Part shown: positions 1 through 8,614 of the stretch, piece after piece | Numbering within the stretch: the stretch's first letter is position 1 | How the letters are laid out: every line of letters begins with the position of its first letter | NCBI RefSeq assembly: GCF_041431415.1 | Contig: NZ_CP107845.1 | Coordinates: forward strand, 7,068,001-7,132,000 | Direction of reading: 5' to 3' | Origin: Streptomyces sp. NBC_00513 | Lineage (GTDB): Bacteria; Actinomycetota; Actinomycetes; Streptomycetales; Streptomycetaceae | Length of the DNA: 64,000 nt | Notes under the pieces: generated by a model | Told to the model about the DNA's origin: nothing | Database searches by the model: none | Seen by the model: the letters and a program-made list of their open reading frames with translations, nothing else | Made by a program: the position numbers and the translations under genes

Positions 1-495
1 GCCTGGAGGTGCCGCTGTCTGAAGAGCGCCCACATGGTCGCGCCCACCCTCGGCTCGGTGCGCTCCGGCCTCACCTCCGGGTGCCGCCGGTGCGGCCGGG
101 CCGCCGCCGACGAGCGACGACTGGCCGCCGGTCGCGAACGAGCCGAGACGGACATGCGCGGCGCGGGGTTCGAGCCCCTGGACCCCTATCCGGGCGCGGG
201 CGCGCGATGGCGCTGCCGCCACCTCGCCTGCGGGCGGGTCGTCCACCCGCGGCTGTTCAGGATACGGGCGGGCGGCGGCTGTCAGGTCTGTGCCGGGCGC
301 GCACCGGTGGATCCGGCGGTCGCCGAAGCGGACATGCTCGCCATCGGCATGCAGCCGCTGGAACCCTTTCCGGGCCGGGTGCGCGACCCGTGGAAGTGCC
401 GGTGCCTGAAGTGCGGCCACATCGGGGCGCCGGCCCTCAACAACGTGCGGGGCGGACAGGGCGGTTGCTTGAACTGCGCGAGGCGCGCCCGGTAG
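1..495 (+). CDS. Zinc-ribbon repeat protein, 5' end missing
   Basis: The reading frame is already open at base 1, so the true start lies upstream; an internal ATG at 34 is not needed. Three tandem units of about 55 residues are visible. Each has an aromatic W followed by C-x-C-x2-C-G-H and a later CxxC pair, with a linker resembling GxxPLxPxPG between units. This is the look of repeated treble-clef or zinc-ribbon modules that bind zinc by four Cys. The first visible unit has Ser-Ala-His where the third has Cys-Gly-His (the second has Cys-Gly-Arg), so it has lost a ligand. Such proteins are common in Streptomyces without known role; nucleic-acid or protein binding is only an inference. The stop is TAG at 493-495. 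Confidence 0.7.
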   Translation, partial: AWRCRCLKSAHMVAPTLGSVRSGLTSGCRRCGRAAADERRLAAGRERAETDMRGAGFEPLDPYPGAGARWRCRHLACGRVVHPRLFRIRAGGGCQVCAGRAPVDPAVAEADMLAIGMQPLEPFPGRVRDPWKCRCLKCGHIGAPALNNVRGGQGGCLNCARRAR

Positions 496-590
496 GTCGG
501 CGTCGGGGGTGGCGCGACGGCCGGGCCGCGCGGGCCCGTTCGCGGCCGGCGTGCGTGCCCTGCTCGCCTCGCGCGGAGCCCATCCGCGGG

Positions 591-1181
591 TCACCTCGCG
601 CGGAGTGCCTCCAGCATCCGCGCCAGCGCCTGCCGCGTGTCGGTGAGATCGGCGGACTCCTCCGACGCGGCCAGCCACAACACCGCCTCGTTCATGGCCC
701 CCGAGAGCAGATGCATGAGCGGCGCGACCGGCTGTGCGGGGATGGTGCCCTCGTGGATGAGGAGGGTGAGCGCCTCGGTCAGGTGGCGGCCCGAAGTGGC
801 CTCGTTCATGGCCCTCCACTCCCTCCAGCCGAGCACGGCCGGCCCGTCGACCAGCATGATGCGCTGGAGCGCGGGATCGGTGGAGGCGCTGATGAACGCC
901 TGGCAGCCGAAGGCCAGTTGATCCCAGGCTTCCTCCTGGGCGTCCGCCGTCGCCGCGATGTGCGCGGCGACCTCCTGCTGTACCTGCTCCAACACGGCCC
1001 GGAACAAGTCGGCCTTGCTCTCGAAGTGGTGGTACAGCGCGCCCTTGGTCACCCCGGCGGCCCGGACGATCTCCGACAGGCCCACGGACGCGTAACCCAA
1101 GGTGGAGAAGAGGCGCCGACTCTCCCGCAGCAAGGTGAGCCGCGTCTGCTCCCGCTGCTGCGCCCGAACCCCGCTCGTCAT
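591..1181 (-). CDS. TetR/AcrR family transcriptional regulator
   Basis: A 196-residue one-domain repressor. The N-terminal helix-turn-helix is typical of TetR: residues about 15-60 carry FSTLGYASVGLSEIV, then AGVTKGALYHHFESKADLF, the most conserved TetR stretch. The C-terminal half (AMNEA, LLIHEGTIP) is the variable ligand and dimer domain. I chose ATG at 1181 because the frame upstream of it (to 1367) is low-complexity and not TetR-like. It diverges from the mycothiol-dependent enzyme gene at 1465, and a 10-bp palindrome lies over the predicted start of transcription of that gene. The usual arrangement would be repression of the divergent gene and of itself; the ligand is unknown. Confidence 0.9.
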   Translation of the reverse strand: MTSGVRAQQREQTRLTLLRESRRLFSTLGYASVGLSEIVRAAGVTKGALYHHFESKADLFRAVLEQVQQEVAAHIAATADAQEEAWDQLAFGCQAFISASTDPALQRIMLVDGPAVLGWREWRAMNEATSGRHLTEALTLLIHEGTIPAQPVAPLMHLLSGAMNEAVLWLAASEESADLTDTRQALARMLEALRAR

Positions 1182-1353
1182 CGCCACGACCCCCGTCTTC
1201 GGCCATTTGAAGCCACGTGCACACGGTACTTCGCCGCCGCGGGCGCGAGCGACCGGTGTGCGCCCGTGACTCTCTCCGCCCGGTGGGTGCGCCAAGGGCC
1301 ACCGGCGTGGCGGCTCGTTGGATCCGCCCCGCCCACCGTGGGGCGGCCGAAAG

Positions 1354-1400
1354 TTGACACTCTCCACAGGTGCGAATTAGGTTCAGCATGCTTCATGAAG
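1354..1400 (+). promoter_or_regulatory. Promoter with overlapping palindromic operator for the gene at 1465
   Basis: TTGACA at 1354-1359 and TAGGTT at 1378-1383 are separated by 18 bp and fit the vegetative (HrdB) consensus TTGACR/TAGRRT. A perfect 10-bp palindrome CTTCATGAAG at 1391-1400 would cover the start of transcription. A wider inverted repeat TTCAT/ATGAA spans 1392-1411. The site lies between the TetR gene and the divergent enzyme gene and is the obvious candidate operator. Confidence 0.55.
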
Positions 1401-1464
1401 TGAACTATGAAGAATCTCAAGCATCTCACGGTCGGGCAGTACCACCCGAGGAAAGGCGCGGGGC

Positions 1465-2226
1465 ATGAACCCAGCCCAGCACACGGCAGCCGTCGCCACG
1501 GAGGCCGCCGCGTTCGTCGCCACCGTCACGGCGGCCGACCTCTCCACCCCGGTGCCGACCTGCCCCGGCTGGACGCTCGGGGACCTCACGCGGCACGTCG
1601 GAAGCGTGCACCGCTGGTTCGCCGAGCTGCTGCGCCGGCGCGTCCAGCAACCGCCGACAAGCCGTGAGGTGGACCTGCGCCTGCCCGAGCACCCCGACGC
1701 CCTGCCGGACTGGCTGGCCGCGAGCGCGGCGGAGGCCGCCGAGGTGTTCGCCGCCACCGACCTGGACGCACCGATGTGGGCCTGGGGAGTCGACCAGCAC
1801 GCCCGGTTCTGGGTCCGGCGCATGCTCTTCGAGACCCTCGTCCACCGGGTCGACGCCGAACTCGCACTCGGCCTCTCCCCGCACGTGGACCACGCCCCGG
1901 CCGTCGACGGCATCGACGAGTTCCTCACCAACCTGCCGTTCGCCGACCCCTTCGCACCCCTGACGGCCCGACTGCGCGCCCCTGACCGGACCCTCCGCTT
2001 CAGCTGCACGGACGGCGACGGCGACTGGCTGGTCCGTCTGCGCCCGGACGGCTTCGCCCTCCTGGCCGACCACGCCGAGCCCCGCGCGGCGGACGCCACG
2101 GTCCGCGGATCCGCCGCCGACCTCCTGCTGCTCCTCTACGGGCGCCTGGACCATCGCGGCGACGCCTTCCAGCTGCTCGGCGACGCCGACCTGACCGCCC
2201 ACTGGTTCGCCCACTCGGCCTTCTAG
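1465..2226 (+). CDS. Maleylpyruvate isomerase/DinB-like mycothiol-dependent enzyme
   Basis: A 253-residue cytosolic protein of the MDMPI/DinB_2 family. The N-terminal half has the four-helix-bundle signature: PTCPGWTLGDLTRHVGSVHRW near residues 32-52, including the conserved metal-binding His, and a later helix with ETLVHRVDAE carrying another His/Asp pair. The C-terminal 100 residues (EFLTNLPF, TVRGSAADLLLLLYGR) match the alpha/beta domain common in actinobacterial members. Members bind a divalent metal and often use mycothiol as cofactor; the substrate here is unknown. The strong promoter and operator upstream and the divergent TetR gene suggest it is induced by a small molecule. Length is normal for the family. 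Confidence 0.85.
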   Translation: MNPAQHTAAVATEAAAFVATVTAADLSTPVPTCPGWTLGDLTRHVGSVHRWFAELLRRRVQQPPTSREVDLRLPEHPDALPDWLAASAAEAAEVFAATDLDAPMWAWGVDQHARFWVRRMLFETLVHRVDAELALGLSPHVDHAPAVDGIDEFLTNLPFADPFAPLTARLRAPDRTLRFSCTDGDGDWLVRLRPDGFALLADHAEPRAADATVRGSAADLLLLLYGRLDHRGDAFQLLGDADLTAHWFAHSAF

Positions 2227-2302
2227 GTCCCTCGCCCCGGGCCGTCACCCGGGCACCATCGCCGCGCTCCCTCGCCGGGGGCTCCCGGCGCGGACGTGCG
2301 GA

Positions 2303-2557
2303 TCATCGTCTGGCCCGGCGGCGGGCGATGATCAGGCCGAGCACCACGCCCACGAGCAGCGTCACCGTGAGGACGGCCCAGAGGGGGATCGTGACCGTGG
2401 GGATCCACATCCTGACGGTGACGGATCCGGTATTGGCCGCGATGAACCAGATCGCGAGGGCCACCAGGAGGACGAAGCCGAGGGTGCGCAACCGCAGGTC
2501 CCGCCCCTTGACGGTCAGCGTGGGCGGACCGTGTGACGTGCCGCTTTTCCGCGTCAT
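2303..2557 (-). CDS. LapA-domain small membrane protein
   Basis: An 84-residue protein with two hydrophobic segments, at about residues 25-42 and 58-78. Between them is the motif AANTGSVTVRMW, typical of the LapA/DUF1049 family (N-x-x-x-V). The positively charged tail RRRARR is typical of an inner-membrane protein. I chose ATG at 2557; the longer frame upstream overlaps the divergent phosphatase gene and has no family similarity. Function is not established in actinobacteria; in other bacteria LapA-like proteins are linked to envelope assembly. Confidence 0.8.
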   Translation of the reverse strand: MTRKSGTSHGPPTLTVKGRDLRLRTLGFVLLVALAIWFIAANTGSVTVRMWIPTVTIPLWAVLTVTLLVGVVLGLIIARRRARR

Positions 2558-2683
2558 GGGTCCAGTATCGGGCCATGTGTCCGGTTGATCGACCGGACGC
2601 CCGCGAGCGCGGGGCGGCGCGAACTTCGCCCGGGCCCTATCGTGGGGATCACCGAGGGTGGCCGGTGCTGAGGCGGGCTGGGC

Positions 2684-3910
2684 ATGACGGATCCGGAGAT
2701 CGACTACGCGGCGGTGTTCCAGACGCTGCCCGGCATGGTGGCGCTGCTGAGCCCCGACCTGGTGTTCCTGGACGCGAACGAGGAGTTCCTGCGTACCTCC
2801 GGTCGCACCCGCGAGCAGGTGGTCGGCGGCTATCTGTTCGACGCGTTCCCCGACAACCCGAACGACGTCGGCGCCAGCGGCGTCCGCAACCTGCACGCCT
2901 CGCTCCGGCGGGTCCTCGCCACCGGTGAGCGCGACACCATGGCCCTGCAACGCTACGACGTGGAGTCCACGGAGCGGCCCGGCGAGTGGCAGGAACGCTA
3001 CTGGAGCCCGGTCAACGCCCCGGTCCTCGACTCCGACGGCCGGGTCGTCCTGATCGTGCACCGGGTGGCGGAGGTCACCGAGCTCATCGTGGCCCGCGGC
3101 GCCCCCGACGGCAGCCGGGCCCGGGTCCTGGAAGCCGAGCTCTACACCCGTGCCCGTGAACTGCAGGAGGTCAACGATCGCCTGCGCCAGGCCCACAACC
3201 GTGAACGCGAGGTCGCCCTCGCCCTCCAGGAGGCGATGCTGCCCGCCCCCGGGGACATCGGCCACCACCGCGCCGCCGTCCGCTACCGGCCCGCCGTCGG
3301 GGCCCTCAACGTCTGCGGCGACTGGTACGACCTCGTGGACCTGCCCGGAGACCGCATCGCGGTGGCCGTCGGTGACGTCGTCGGCCACGGCCTGCACGCC
3401 GCCGGCGTCATGGGCCTGCTCCGCAGTGCCCTCAGCGCCGCCTCCCTCGTCGCCGACGGGCCCGCCCGAGCCCTGGAGGTCCTCGGGCTGTACGCCCGCT
3501 CCGTCCAGGGCGCCGAGAACACCACCGCCGTCGAGACCTACATCGACTGGGACACCCACACCCTCGCCTACAGCAGCGCCGGCCACCTCCCGCCCGCCCT
3601 GCTCCACCTCCGCGGCGGCGTCGAGTTCCTCGACCAGGCCACCGACCCCCCGCTCGGCGCCCGCCCGGAACACGTCGCACGCCCCCAGGCCGCCACCGGC
3701 TTCACCGAGGGCGACACCCTCGTCCTCTACACCGACGGACTCGTCGAGCGTCGCCGGGAGGACATCGACGTCGGCCTCGCCCGCCTCACCCGGGCCCTCA
3801 CCCGCCACCGGGGAAGCGCCCCCGAGGCCCTCGCCGACGCCATCCTCCTCGACCTCCTCCCGCCCGGGGGCTCCACCGACGACACCGCCCTCCTCGTCGT
3901 GCGACTCTGA
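2684..3910 (+). CDS. PAS-domain SpoIIE-type protein phosphatase
   Basis: A 408-residue cytosolic PP2C-like serine phosphatase. Residues about 8-130 form a PAS sensor (FLDANEEFL, SGRTREQVVG). Residues about 145-190 are a helical coiled-coil linker (LYTRARELQEVNDRLRQAHN). The catalytic domain follows with the metal-binding motifs GDWYDL, VGDVVGHG, YTDGLVERR and TDDTALLVV, all with their Asp residues. Such enzymes dephosphorylate STAS anti-sigma antagonists and so release sigma factors under stress. No direct partner is next to it, but MEDS-STAS and anti-sigma genes are elsewhere in the window. The PAS ligand is unknown. Confidence 0.92.
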   Translation: MTDPEIDYAAVFQTLPGMVALLSPDLVFLDANEEFLRTSGRTREQVVGGYLFDAFPDNPNDVGASGVRNLHASLRRVLATGERDTMALQRYDVESTERPGEWQERYWSPVNAPVLDSDGRVVLIVHRVAEVTELIVARGAPDGSRARVLEAELYTRARELQEVNDRLRQAHNREREVALALQEAMLPAPGDIGHHRAAVRYRPAVGALNVCGDWYDLVDLPGDRIAVAVGDVVGHGLHAAGVMGLLRSALSAASLVADGPARALEVLGLYARSVQGAENTTAVETYIDWDTHTLAYSSAGHLPPALLHLRGGVEFLDQATDPPLGARPEHVARPQAATGFTEGDTLVLYTDGLVERRREDIDVGLARLTRALTRHRGSAPEALADAILLDLLPPGGSTDDTALLVVRL

Positions 3911-3989
3911 ACGCGTCGCCGTCGCACGGCGGTGACGAGCCGCCCGGGATCCGCCGCCGCGACGCGGTCGCCGCCGCGCGGCGCGGTTC

Positions 3990-5231
3990 TCACCAGGTGA
4001 CGGGCAGTGACCGCAGACCGCTGAAGAACTCCTTGGAGCGCCATCGCAGTTCCTCCTCCGGTACGGCCGTCCGCAGACCCGGCAGACGCGCCGTCACCCG
4101 CTCCAGGACCGTCTGGAGTTCGAGGCGGGCCAGGTGGGCACCCAGGCAGTAGTGGATCCCGTGGCCGAAGCTGATGTGCGGGGCGCCCGGCCGGTCGAGG
4201 ACGATGCGGTCCGGGGACGGGAAGACCGCGGGGTCGTGATTGGCGGCCGCCTGGGAGACGACGACCGACTCACCGGCACGGACCAGGACACCACCCAGCT
4301 CCACGTCCTCGCCGGCGTAGCGGGGCAGGGTCAGGCCGTTGAGCAGGGGGACGAGACGCAGGAGTTCCTCGACGGCGCGGGGGATCAGGTCGGGCCGCTC
4401 GCGGACGGCCGCCAGTACCTCGGCGCCGCCGACCTCCCCCGGGAGCAACAGGACCGCGAAGAAGTTGGCGATCTGGTTGGTGGTGGTGACGAAGCCGCCG
4501 ATGAGGACCTCGTTCAGCAACCCCGCCAGTTCGTCCGCCGTCAGGACCCCCTCGTCGGCGGCCCGGACCAGGACGCTGATCAGGTCGTCCGCGGGGGTGC
4601 GCCGGCGCGCCTCGATCCAGTCGTCCATGCGGGCGAAGAACTCCTTGGCGTGCCGCTGCACGACATCGGGAGTCACGCTGCCGGAACACACCGTGTCCGC
4701 CCAGGTGCGCACGCCCGGCTGGTCGTCCTCCGGTACCCCCGCGAGTTCGCAGATCAGGGTCATGGGCAGCGGGAAGGCGAGGTCCTCCACGAGGTCGGCG
4801 GGCGGACCGGCCGCCACCATCCGGTCGAGCAGCCCGTCCACGACCCCGCGGACATGGTCGCGGAGCGGCTCGATGCGCCGGGCGGTGAACTCCTTCGCCA
4901 GCAGTGCCCGCAGCCGGGTGTGGCGAGGGGCGTCGAGGGCGATGAGGCCCCCGCCGGCCCGGGGCATGGGGCCGATGCGGGGCTGGTCGCGACGCACGGC
5001 CTCCGCGAGACTGAACCGGGGGTCCGACAGGACGGCGCGCACGTCCTCGTAGCTGGTGGCGAGCCAGGCGTCGTCCCCGTACGGCAGCCGGACCCGGACG
5101 GGTGGCCGGTCGCGCAGCCGCCGGTAGCCGTCGGGCAGGCCGAGCCCTTCGCCGGCCCAGAACGGGTACGCGAGAGGCTCGGGGGAGGTGCCCGGGGCGG
5201 GGCGGAAACGCGGGGGCGGGGGCACGGTCAC
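3990..5231 (-). CDS. Cytochrome P450 (ftdF-like, PTM cluster)
   Basis: A soluble bacterial P450 of about 413 residues. The haem loop FGHGIHYCLGAHLA contains the Cys ligand at about residue 361, and the K-helix ExxR is in VEELLRLVP. In the I-helix the usual acid-Thr pair is changed: LIGGFVTTTNQ has Val where most P450s have Asp or Glu. I prefer GTG at 5231 because AAAGG lies 7 nt upstream; an ATG at 5276 would overlap the previous gene. It is the last gene of the run ftdA-like, PKS-NRPS, two flavoenzymes, P450, which matches frontalamide/ikarugamycin-type clusters, where the P450 oxidises the finished macrolactam. The exact oxidation cannot be read from sequence. Confidence 0.9.
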   Translation of the reverse strand: MTVPPPPRFRPAPGTSPEPLAYPFWAGEGLGLPDGYRRLRDRPPVRVRLPYGDDAWLATSYEDVRAVLSDPRFSLAEAVRRDQPRIGPMPRAGGGLIALDAPRHTRLRALLAKEFTARRIEPLRDHVRGVVDGLLDRMVAAGPPADLVEDLAFPLPMTLICELAGVPEDDQPGVRTWADTVCSGSVTPDVVQRHAKEFFARMDDWIEARRRTPADDLISVLVRAADEGVLTADELAGLLNEVLIGGFVTTTNQIANFFAVLLLPGEVGGAEVLAAVRERPDLIPRAVEELLRLVPLLNGLTLPRYAGEDVELGGVLVRAGESVVVSQAAANHDPAVFPSPDRIVLDRPGAPHISFGHGIHYCLGAHLARLELQTVLERVTARLPGLRTAVPEEELRWRSKEFFSGLRSLPVTW

Positions 5232-5244
5232 GGAGGCGCCTTTC

Positions 5245-6918
5245 TCAGCGGTGCGGGCCGACTGGGATGTCGACATGGGTCGGCAGGGGGGCACTGGTGT
5301 CGACGGAGGCGGTGAAGCCGATGCCGTCGTCCCGGCAGATGAACTGCATGACCTGACGTCCGGCGGCGGCCGCGCGGATCAGACCGCCGGTGGTGGCCCA
5401 CACCCCGGAGAGGTAGAAGTTCTCCAGGCCGGGCAGGACCGGTCCGTTCTTCTTGACGAGTTCCTCCATCGCCTCGCCGCTCTCCACGAAGGGCTGCCAG
5501 CCGAGGAAGGTGCCCTCGAAACTGCCGGTGTAGCGGATCTGGGTCAGGGGGGTACAGGTGTCGCGCACCGCGACGGAGTCCCTCAGCCCCGGATGGAGCT
5601 CGTCGAGGAAGTCGACGACGGCGTCCCTCGTCCGCCGCTTCGCGAGGGCGTAGGCCTTGCCGCGCCGGACCGGGAGGGTGTGGAGCTCCGTTCCCCTGCG
5701 CGCACGGCTGAGCCGCTCCGGTCCTTCGGCCAGCTCGCGCCAGGGCGCGGTGTCGGAGAAGTAGGTGGCGTAGATGACGCTGGTGTCCCGGGGCGACAGC
5801 TCGGGATAGAAACGGCTGCGGAACTGGACGTTGAGGCTGGGGTGCCGGATGCCGGTCAGCCGGGAGGCCGTCGCCTCGTCCAGCAGGTGGGTGGTGGTGG
5901 GGTCGGCGTCGGGGAACGGGCGGCGCAGGCCGAGGAAGACGCTGGTGTAGCCGGGGAAGACCATGCCGGGCCGGTGCAGGGTCTCCCGGTACAGGGTGGC
6001 GTACTCGCCTTCCAGGTAGCGGCCGTCGAGCAGGTCGAGGAGGGTCGTGGGGCCGTCGCAGGCCGAGACGACGATGTCGGCGTAGTGCTCCTGACCGTCG
6101 GAGAGGCGCACGCCGACGGCCCGGTCGTCCTTGACCAGGATCTCCTCGACCATGGCGTTGTAGGTGATCTCGCCGCCGAGGCTCAGGTAGCGCTGCTCGA
6201 TGGAGCGCGCCAGGCCCAGCGAGCCGCCCTCGGGAACCCCGGCCGAGCGGTGGGCCTGTGCGGCCATCTGGAAGTAGAACGGCAGGACGGGGAAGCCCGG
6301 GTGCCTCTCGTAGAGGATGTAGTTGAAGGCGTCCCTCAGCAGCGGGTCCTTGAAGCGGGTCGAGTACTCCGTCATCAGCACGGACATGGACGTGCGGAAG
6401 AGGTTGAAGTAGGGGAGGAACCCGGCGAGCATCCGCCAGCGCTCCCGGCGGCTCATCAGCGCCACCGGTTTGAGGAAGGGGTACGTCGGCAGGCAGGCGA
6501 TGAACTTGCGCAGGCCCGCGCAGAAGGACCGGATGGCGCGGGCGTCGGCCGGGGACAGGGACAGCAGGTGGCTTTCCAGCCGCTCGGGGTCGCAGTAGAA
6601 GTAGACGGTGCGGCCGTCCCTGCCCCGCACGGTGTTGAACACGTCGAAGTGGCGCATCTCCTTTCCCTGGAGCGCTCCGAGTTCGAGCCAGATCTGGTGC
6701 ATCTCGTTGCCCGGGCCGTTGCCGAGCAGCCAGCTGATGCAGGCGTCGAAGGTGAACTCGCCGCGGCCCCATCCGGTGCAGCAGCCCCCCGGAATCTCGT
6801 GCATCTCGAAGATCCGGGTGCGATAGCCGTTCATCCGGCCGTACGCGCCGGTGGAGAGACCACCGAGACCCCCACCGATGATGATCATGCTCTTTCTGCG
6901 TGTCGTGGTCGTGGTCAC
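5245..6918 (-). CDS. Phytoene-desaturase-like FAD oxidoreductase (PTM cyclisation, ftdD-like)
   Basis: A 557-residue flavoenzyme. The FAD-binding Rossmann motif MIIIGGGLGGLSTGAYGRMN is at residues 11-30, followed by the CrtI-type GGCCTGW segment. The C-terminus has the second FAD signature (GLENFYLSGVWATTGGLIRAAAAG) of the CrtI/phytoene-dehydrogenase family. It shares length and landmarks with the preceding gene (6926-8614), so the two are paralogues from duplication. In known PTM pathways two such enzymes form the carbocycles of the polyene macrolactam by reductive cyclisation. The start is 7 bp after the upstream stop, and the P450 GTG is 13 bp after its own stop, so all three are probably translated from one message. 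Confidence 0.88.
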   Translation of the reverse strand: MTTTTTRRKSMIIIGGGLGGLSTGAYGRMNGYRTRIFEMHEIPGGCCTGWGRGEFTFDACISWLLGNGPGNEMHQIWLELGALQGKEMRHFDVFNTVRGRDGRTVYFYCDPERLESHLLSLSPADARAIRSFCAGLRKFIACLPTYPFLKPVALMSRRERWRMLAGFLPYFNLFRTSMSVLMTEYSTRFKDPLLRDAFNYILYERHPGFPVLPFYFQMAAQAHRSAGVPEGGSLGLARSIEQRYLSLGGEITYNAMVEEILVKDDRAVGVRLSDGQEHYADIVVSACDGPTTLLDLLDGRYLEGEYATLYRETLHRPGMVFPGYTSVFLGLRRPFPDADPTTTHLLDEATASRLTGIRHPSLNVQFRSRFYPELSPRDTSVIYATYFSDTAPWRELAEGPERLSRARRGTELHTLPVRRGKAYALAKRRTRDAVVDFLDELHPGLRDSVAVRDTCTPLTQIRYTGSFEGTFLGWQPFVESGEAMEELVKKNGPVLPGLENFYLSGVWATTGGLIRAAAAGRQVMQFICRDDGIGFTASVDTSAPLPTHVDIPVGPHR

Positions 6919-6925
6919 CCGACCG

Positions 6926-8614
6926 TCACCTCACCCTGCGGGATTCGAGTTGGGGCAGCCGGCCGAGCCGGTCCGGATGCCAGGGGACCGTGCCGCCGCT
7001 CTCCCAGGCGCGGAAGTCGATGCCGAGTTCCCTGCACAGGTACTGGGTGACGAACCGGCCGCTCGCGGCGGCCCGGATCAGACTGCCGCCGCCGAACCAC
7101 TGGCCCGCCATGGAGAAGCCGTCCAGGCCGGGCAGGCGCATCCGGTCCTTGTTGATGAGCCCCGTGATCACGTCGTCGGCCGGGGTGAAGGACTTCCAGC
7201 CGAGGATGCTGCCGCCCCGTACGCCGGTGTACCGCTCCGTGGTCGTCGGGGAAGCCACGTCCACGACCTCGATGGCGTCGCCGATCCCCGGGTGGTGCCG
7301 TTCGAGGAAACCGCGCACGAAGTCGGCCACCTCCTGCTTGCGGGCCCAGTACGCCTTGCGGTCGGTGGTCCGCAGCCGCTTCCAGGAGTCGTAGTCGCTG
7401 AAGTAGGTGCAGTGGACGACGGACTTGCCCGGCGGGGCGAATCCGTCCGAGTAGCGCGAGCGCATCTGTACGACGAGGCTCTTCTGGAGGACCCCGGGCA
7501 GCGCCGCGCTGTCCTCGTCGGAGAGCAGGTAGGTGGTGCTGTGTCGGGCGTCCGGGTCCAGTTCGCCGTCGAGCCCGACGAAGACCGACACCACACCCGG
7601 GTAGAGCATGTCCGGGCGGCTCGTCATCTCGGTGAACAGCTTGTCGATCCGCGGGCTCGAATAGCGGCCCCCGAGCAGCCCCTCGATGGTCGTGACGCCG
7701 TCACAGGCCGAGACGACATGGTCGGCGAAGTGCCGCTCCCCGCCCCGCAGTTCCACACCGATCGCCCGATCGTTCTCCACCAGGACGCGCTCCACCCGGG
7801 CGCGGTAGTCGACGCGTCCGCCGAGCGCCGTGTATCGCTCCTCCACCGACCGGGACAGGCCCAGGGAACCGCCCTGCGGGAAACCGGCGTTGAGGTGGAA
7901 GGCGCTGGCCATGTTGAACAAGTACGGCAACAGCGGGAACACTTCGTGATCCTGGAAGAAGATGAACGGGAACGCCCGGCGCAACAGCGGATCCTCGAAC
8001 CGGTCGCAGAACTTCTCCATACGGGTCACGGCGGTGCGCCAGAGCAGTGCGAAGGACGGCAGGACCGTACGCAGCATGGCCAGCCTCTCGCCCGCGGACT
8101 GGAGCGGGGGCGGCGTCAGGAAGGGGTAGAGGTTGATCCGGGTGAAGCGCCGCAGGTCCCGGCAGAACGCACGGATCGGGCGGGCATCGCCCGGGGAGAG
8201 CTCCAGGAGGTGCGCTTCGAGACGGTCGGGGTCGTTGTAGAAGGTGACCGAGCGGCCGCTCTCGTCGGTGACGGTGTTGAACATCTCGAAGTTGGCGATG
8301 GACTTGCCGTCGAGCGCGCCGAGTTCCCGCCAGACCCGGCTGGCGTCGTTGTCGCGTCCCGTGCCGGTGAGCCACTCGATGCAGTAGTCGAAGACGTAGT
8401 CCTTGCGCGACCACGCCGTGCAGCAGCCGCCGGGCAGGACGTGCCGCTCGAAGATCCGGGTCTCGGCTCCGCTCATCTGCGCGTAGCAGCCGGTGGAGAG
8501 GCCGCCGATGCCCGCGCCGATGACGATCACCCGAGGCGCCTCTCCCGGGGCGCGACCGCCTCCCGGGGCCCACGGGCCCCGGGCCTCCCACACGGGCCTG
8601 TCGTCACGCGCCAT
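6926..8614 (-). CDS. Phytoene-desaturase-like FAD oxidoreductase (PTM cyclisation, ftdC-like)
   Basis: A 562-residue CrtI-family flavoenzyme. The FAD motif VIVIGAGIGGLSTGCYAQM starts near residue 29 after a Pro/Gly-rich extension, followed by GGCCTAW. The C-terminal signature is GLDGFSMAGQWFGGGSLIRA. Its ATG at 8612-8614 overlaps the PKS-NRPS stop by 11 bp, so the two genes are translationally coupled. In characterised PTM systems the paired flavoenzymes act one after the other on the polyene tetramate to build the 5/5 ring core. Which of the two closes the first ring cannot be told here. Confidence 0.88.
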   Translation of the reverse strand: MARDDRPVWEARGPWAPGGGRAPGEAPRVIVIGAGIGGLSTGCYAQMSGAETRIFERHVLPGGCCTAWSRKDYVFDYCIEWLTGTGRDNDASRVWRELGALDGKSIANFEMFNTVTDESGRSVTFYNDPDRLEAHLLELSPGDARPIRAFCRDLRRFTRINLYPFLTPPPLQSAGERLAMLRTVLPSFALLWRTAVTRMEKFCDRFEDPLLRRAFPFIFFQDHEVFPLLPYLFNMASAFHLNAGFPQGGSLGLSRSVEERYTALGGRVDYRARVERVLVENDRAIGVELRGGERHFADHVVSACDGVTTIEGLLGGRYSSPRIDKLFTEMTSRPDMLYPGVVSVFVGLDGELDPDARHSTTYLLSDEDSAALPGVLQKSLVVQMRSRYSDGFAPPGKSVVHCTYFSDYDSWKRLRTTDRKAYWARKQEVADFVRGFLERHHPGIGDAIEVVDVASPTTTERYTGVRGGSILGWKSFTPADDVITGLINKDRMRLPGLDGFSMAGQWFGGGSLIRAAASGRFVTQYLCRELGIDFRAWESGGTVPWHPDRLGRLPQLESRRVR

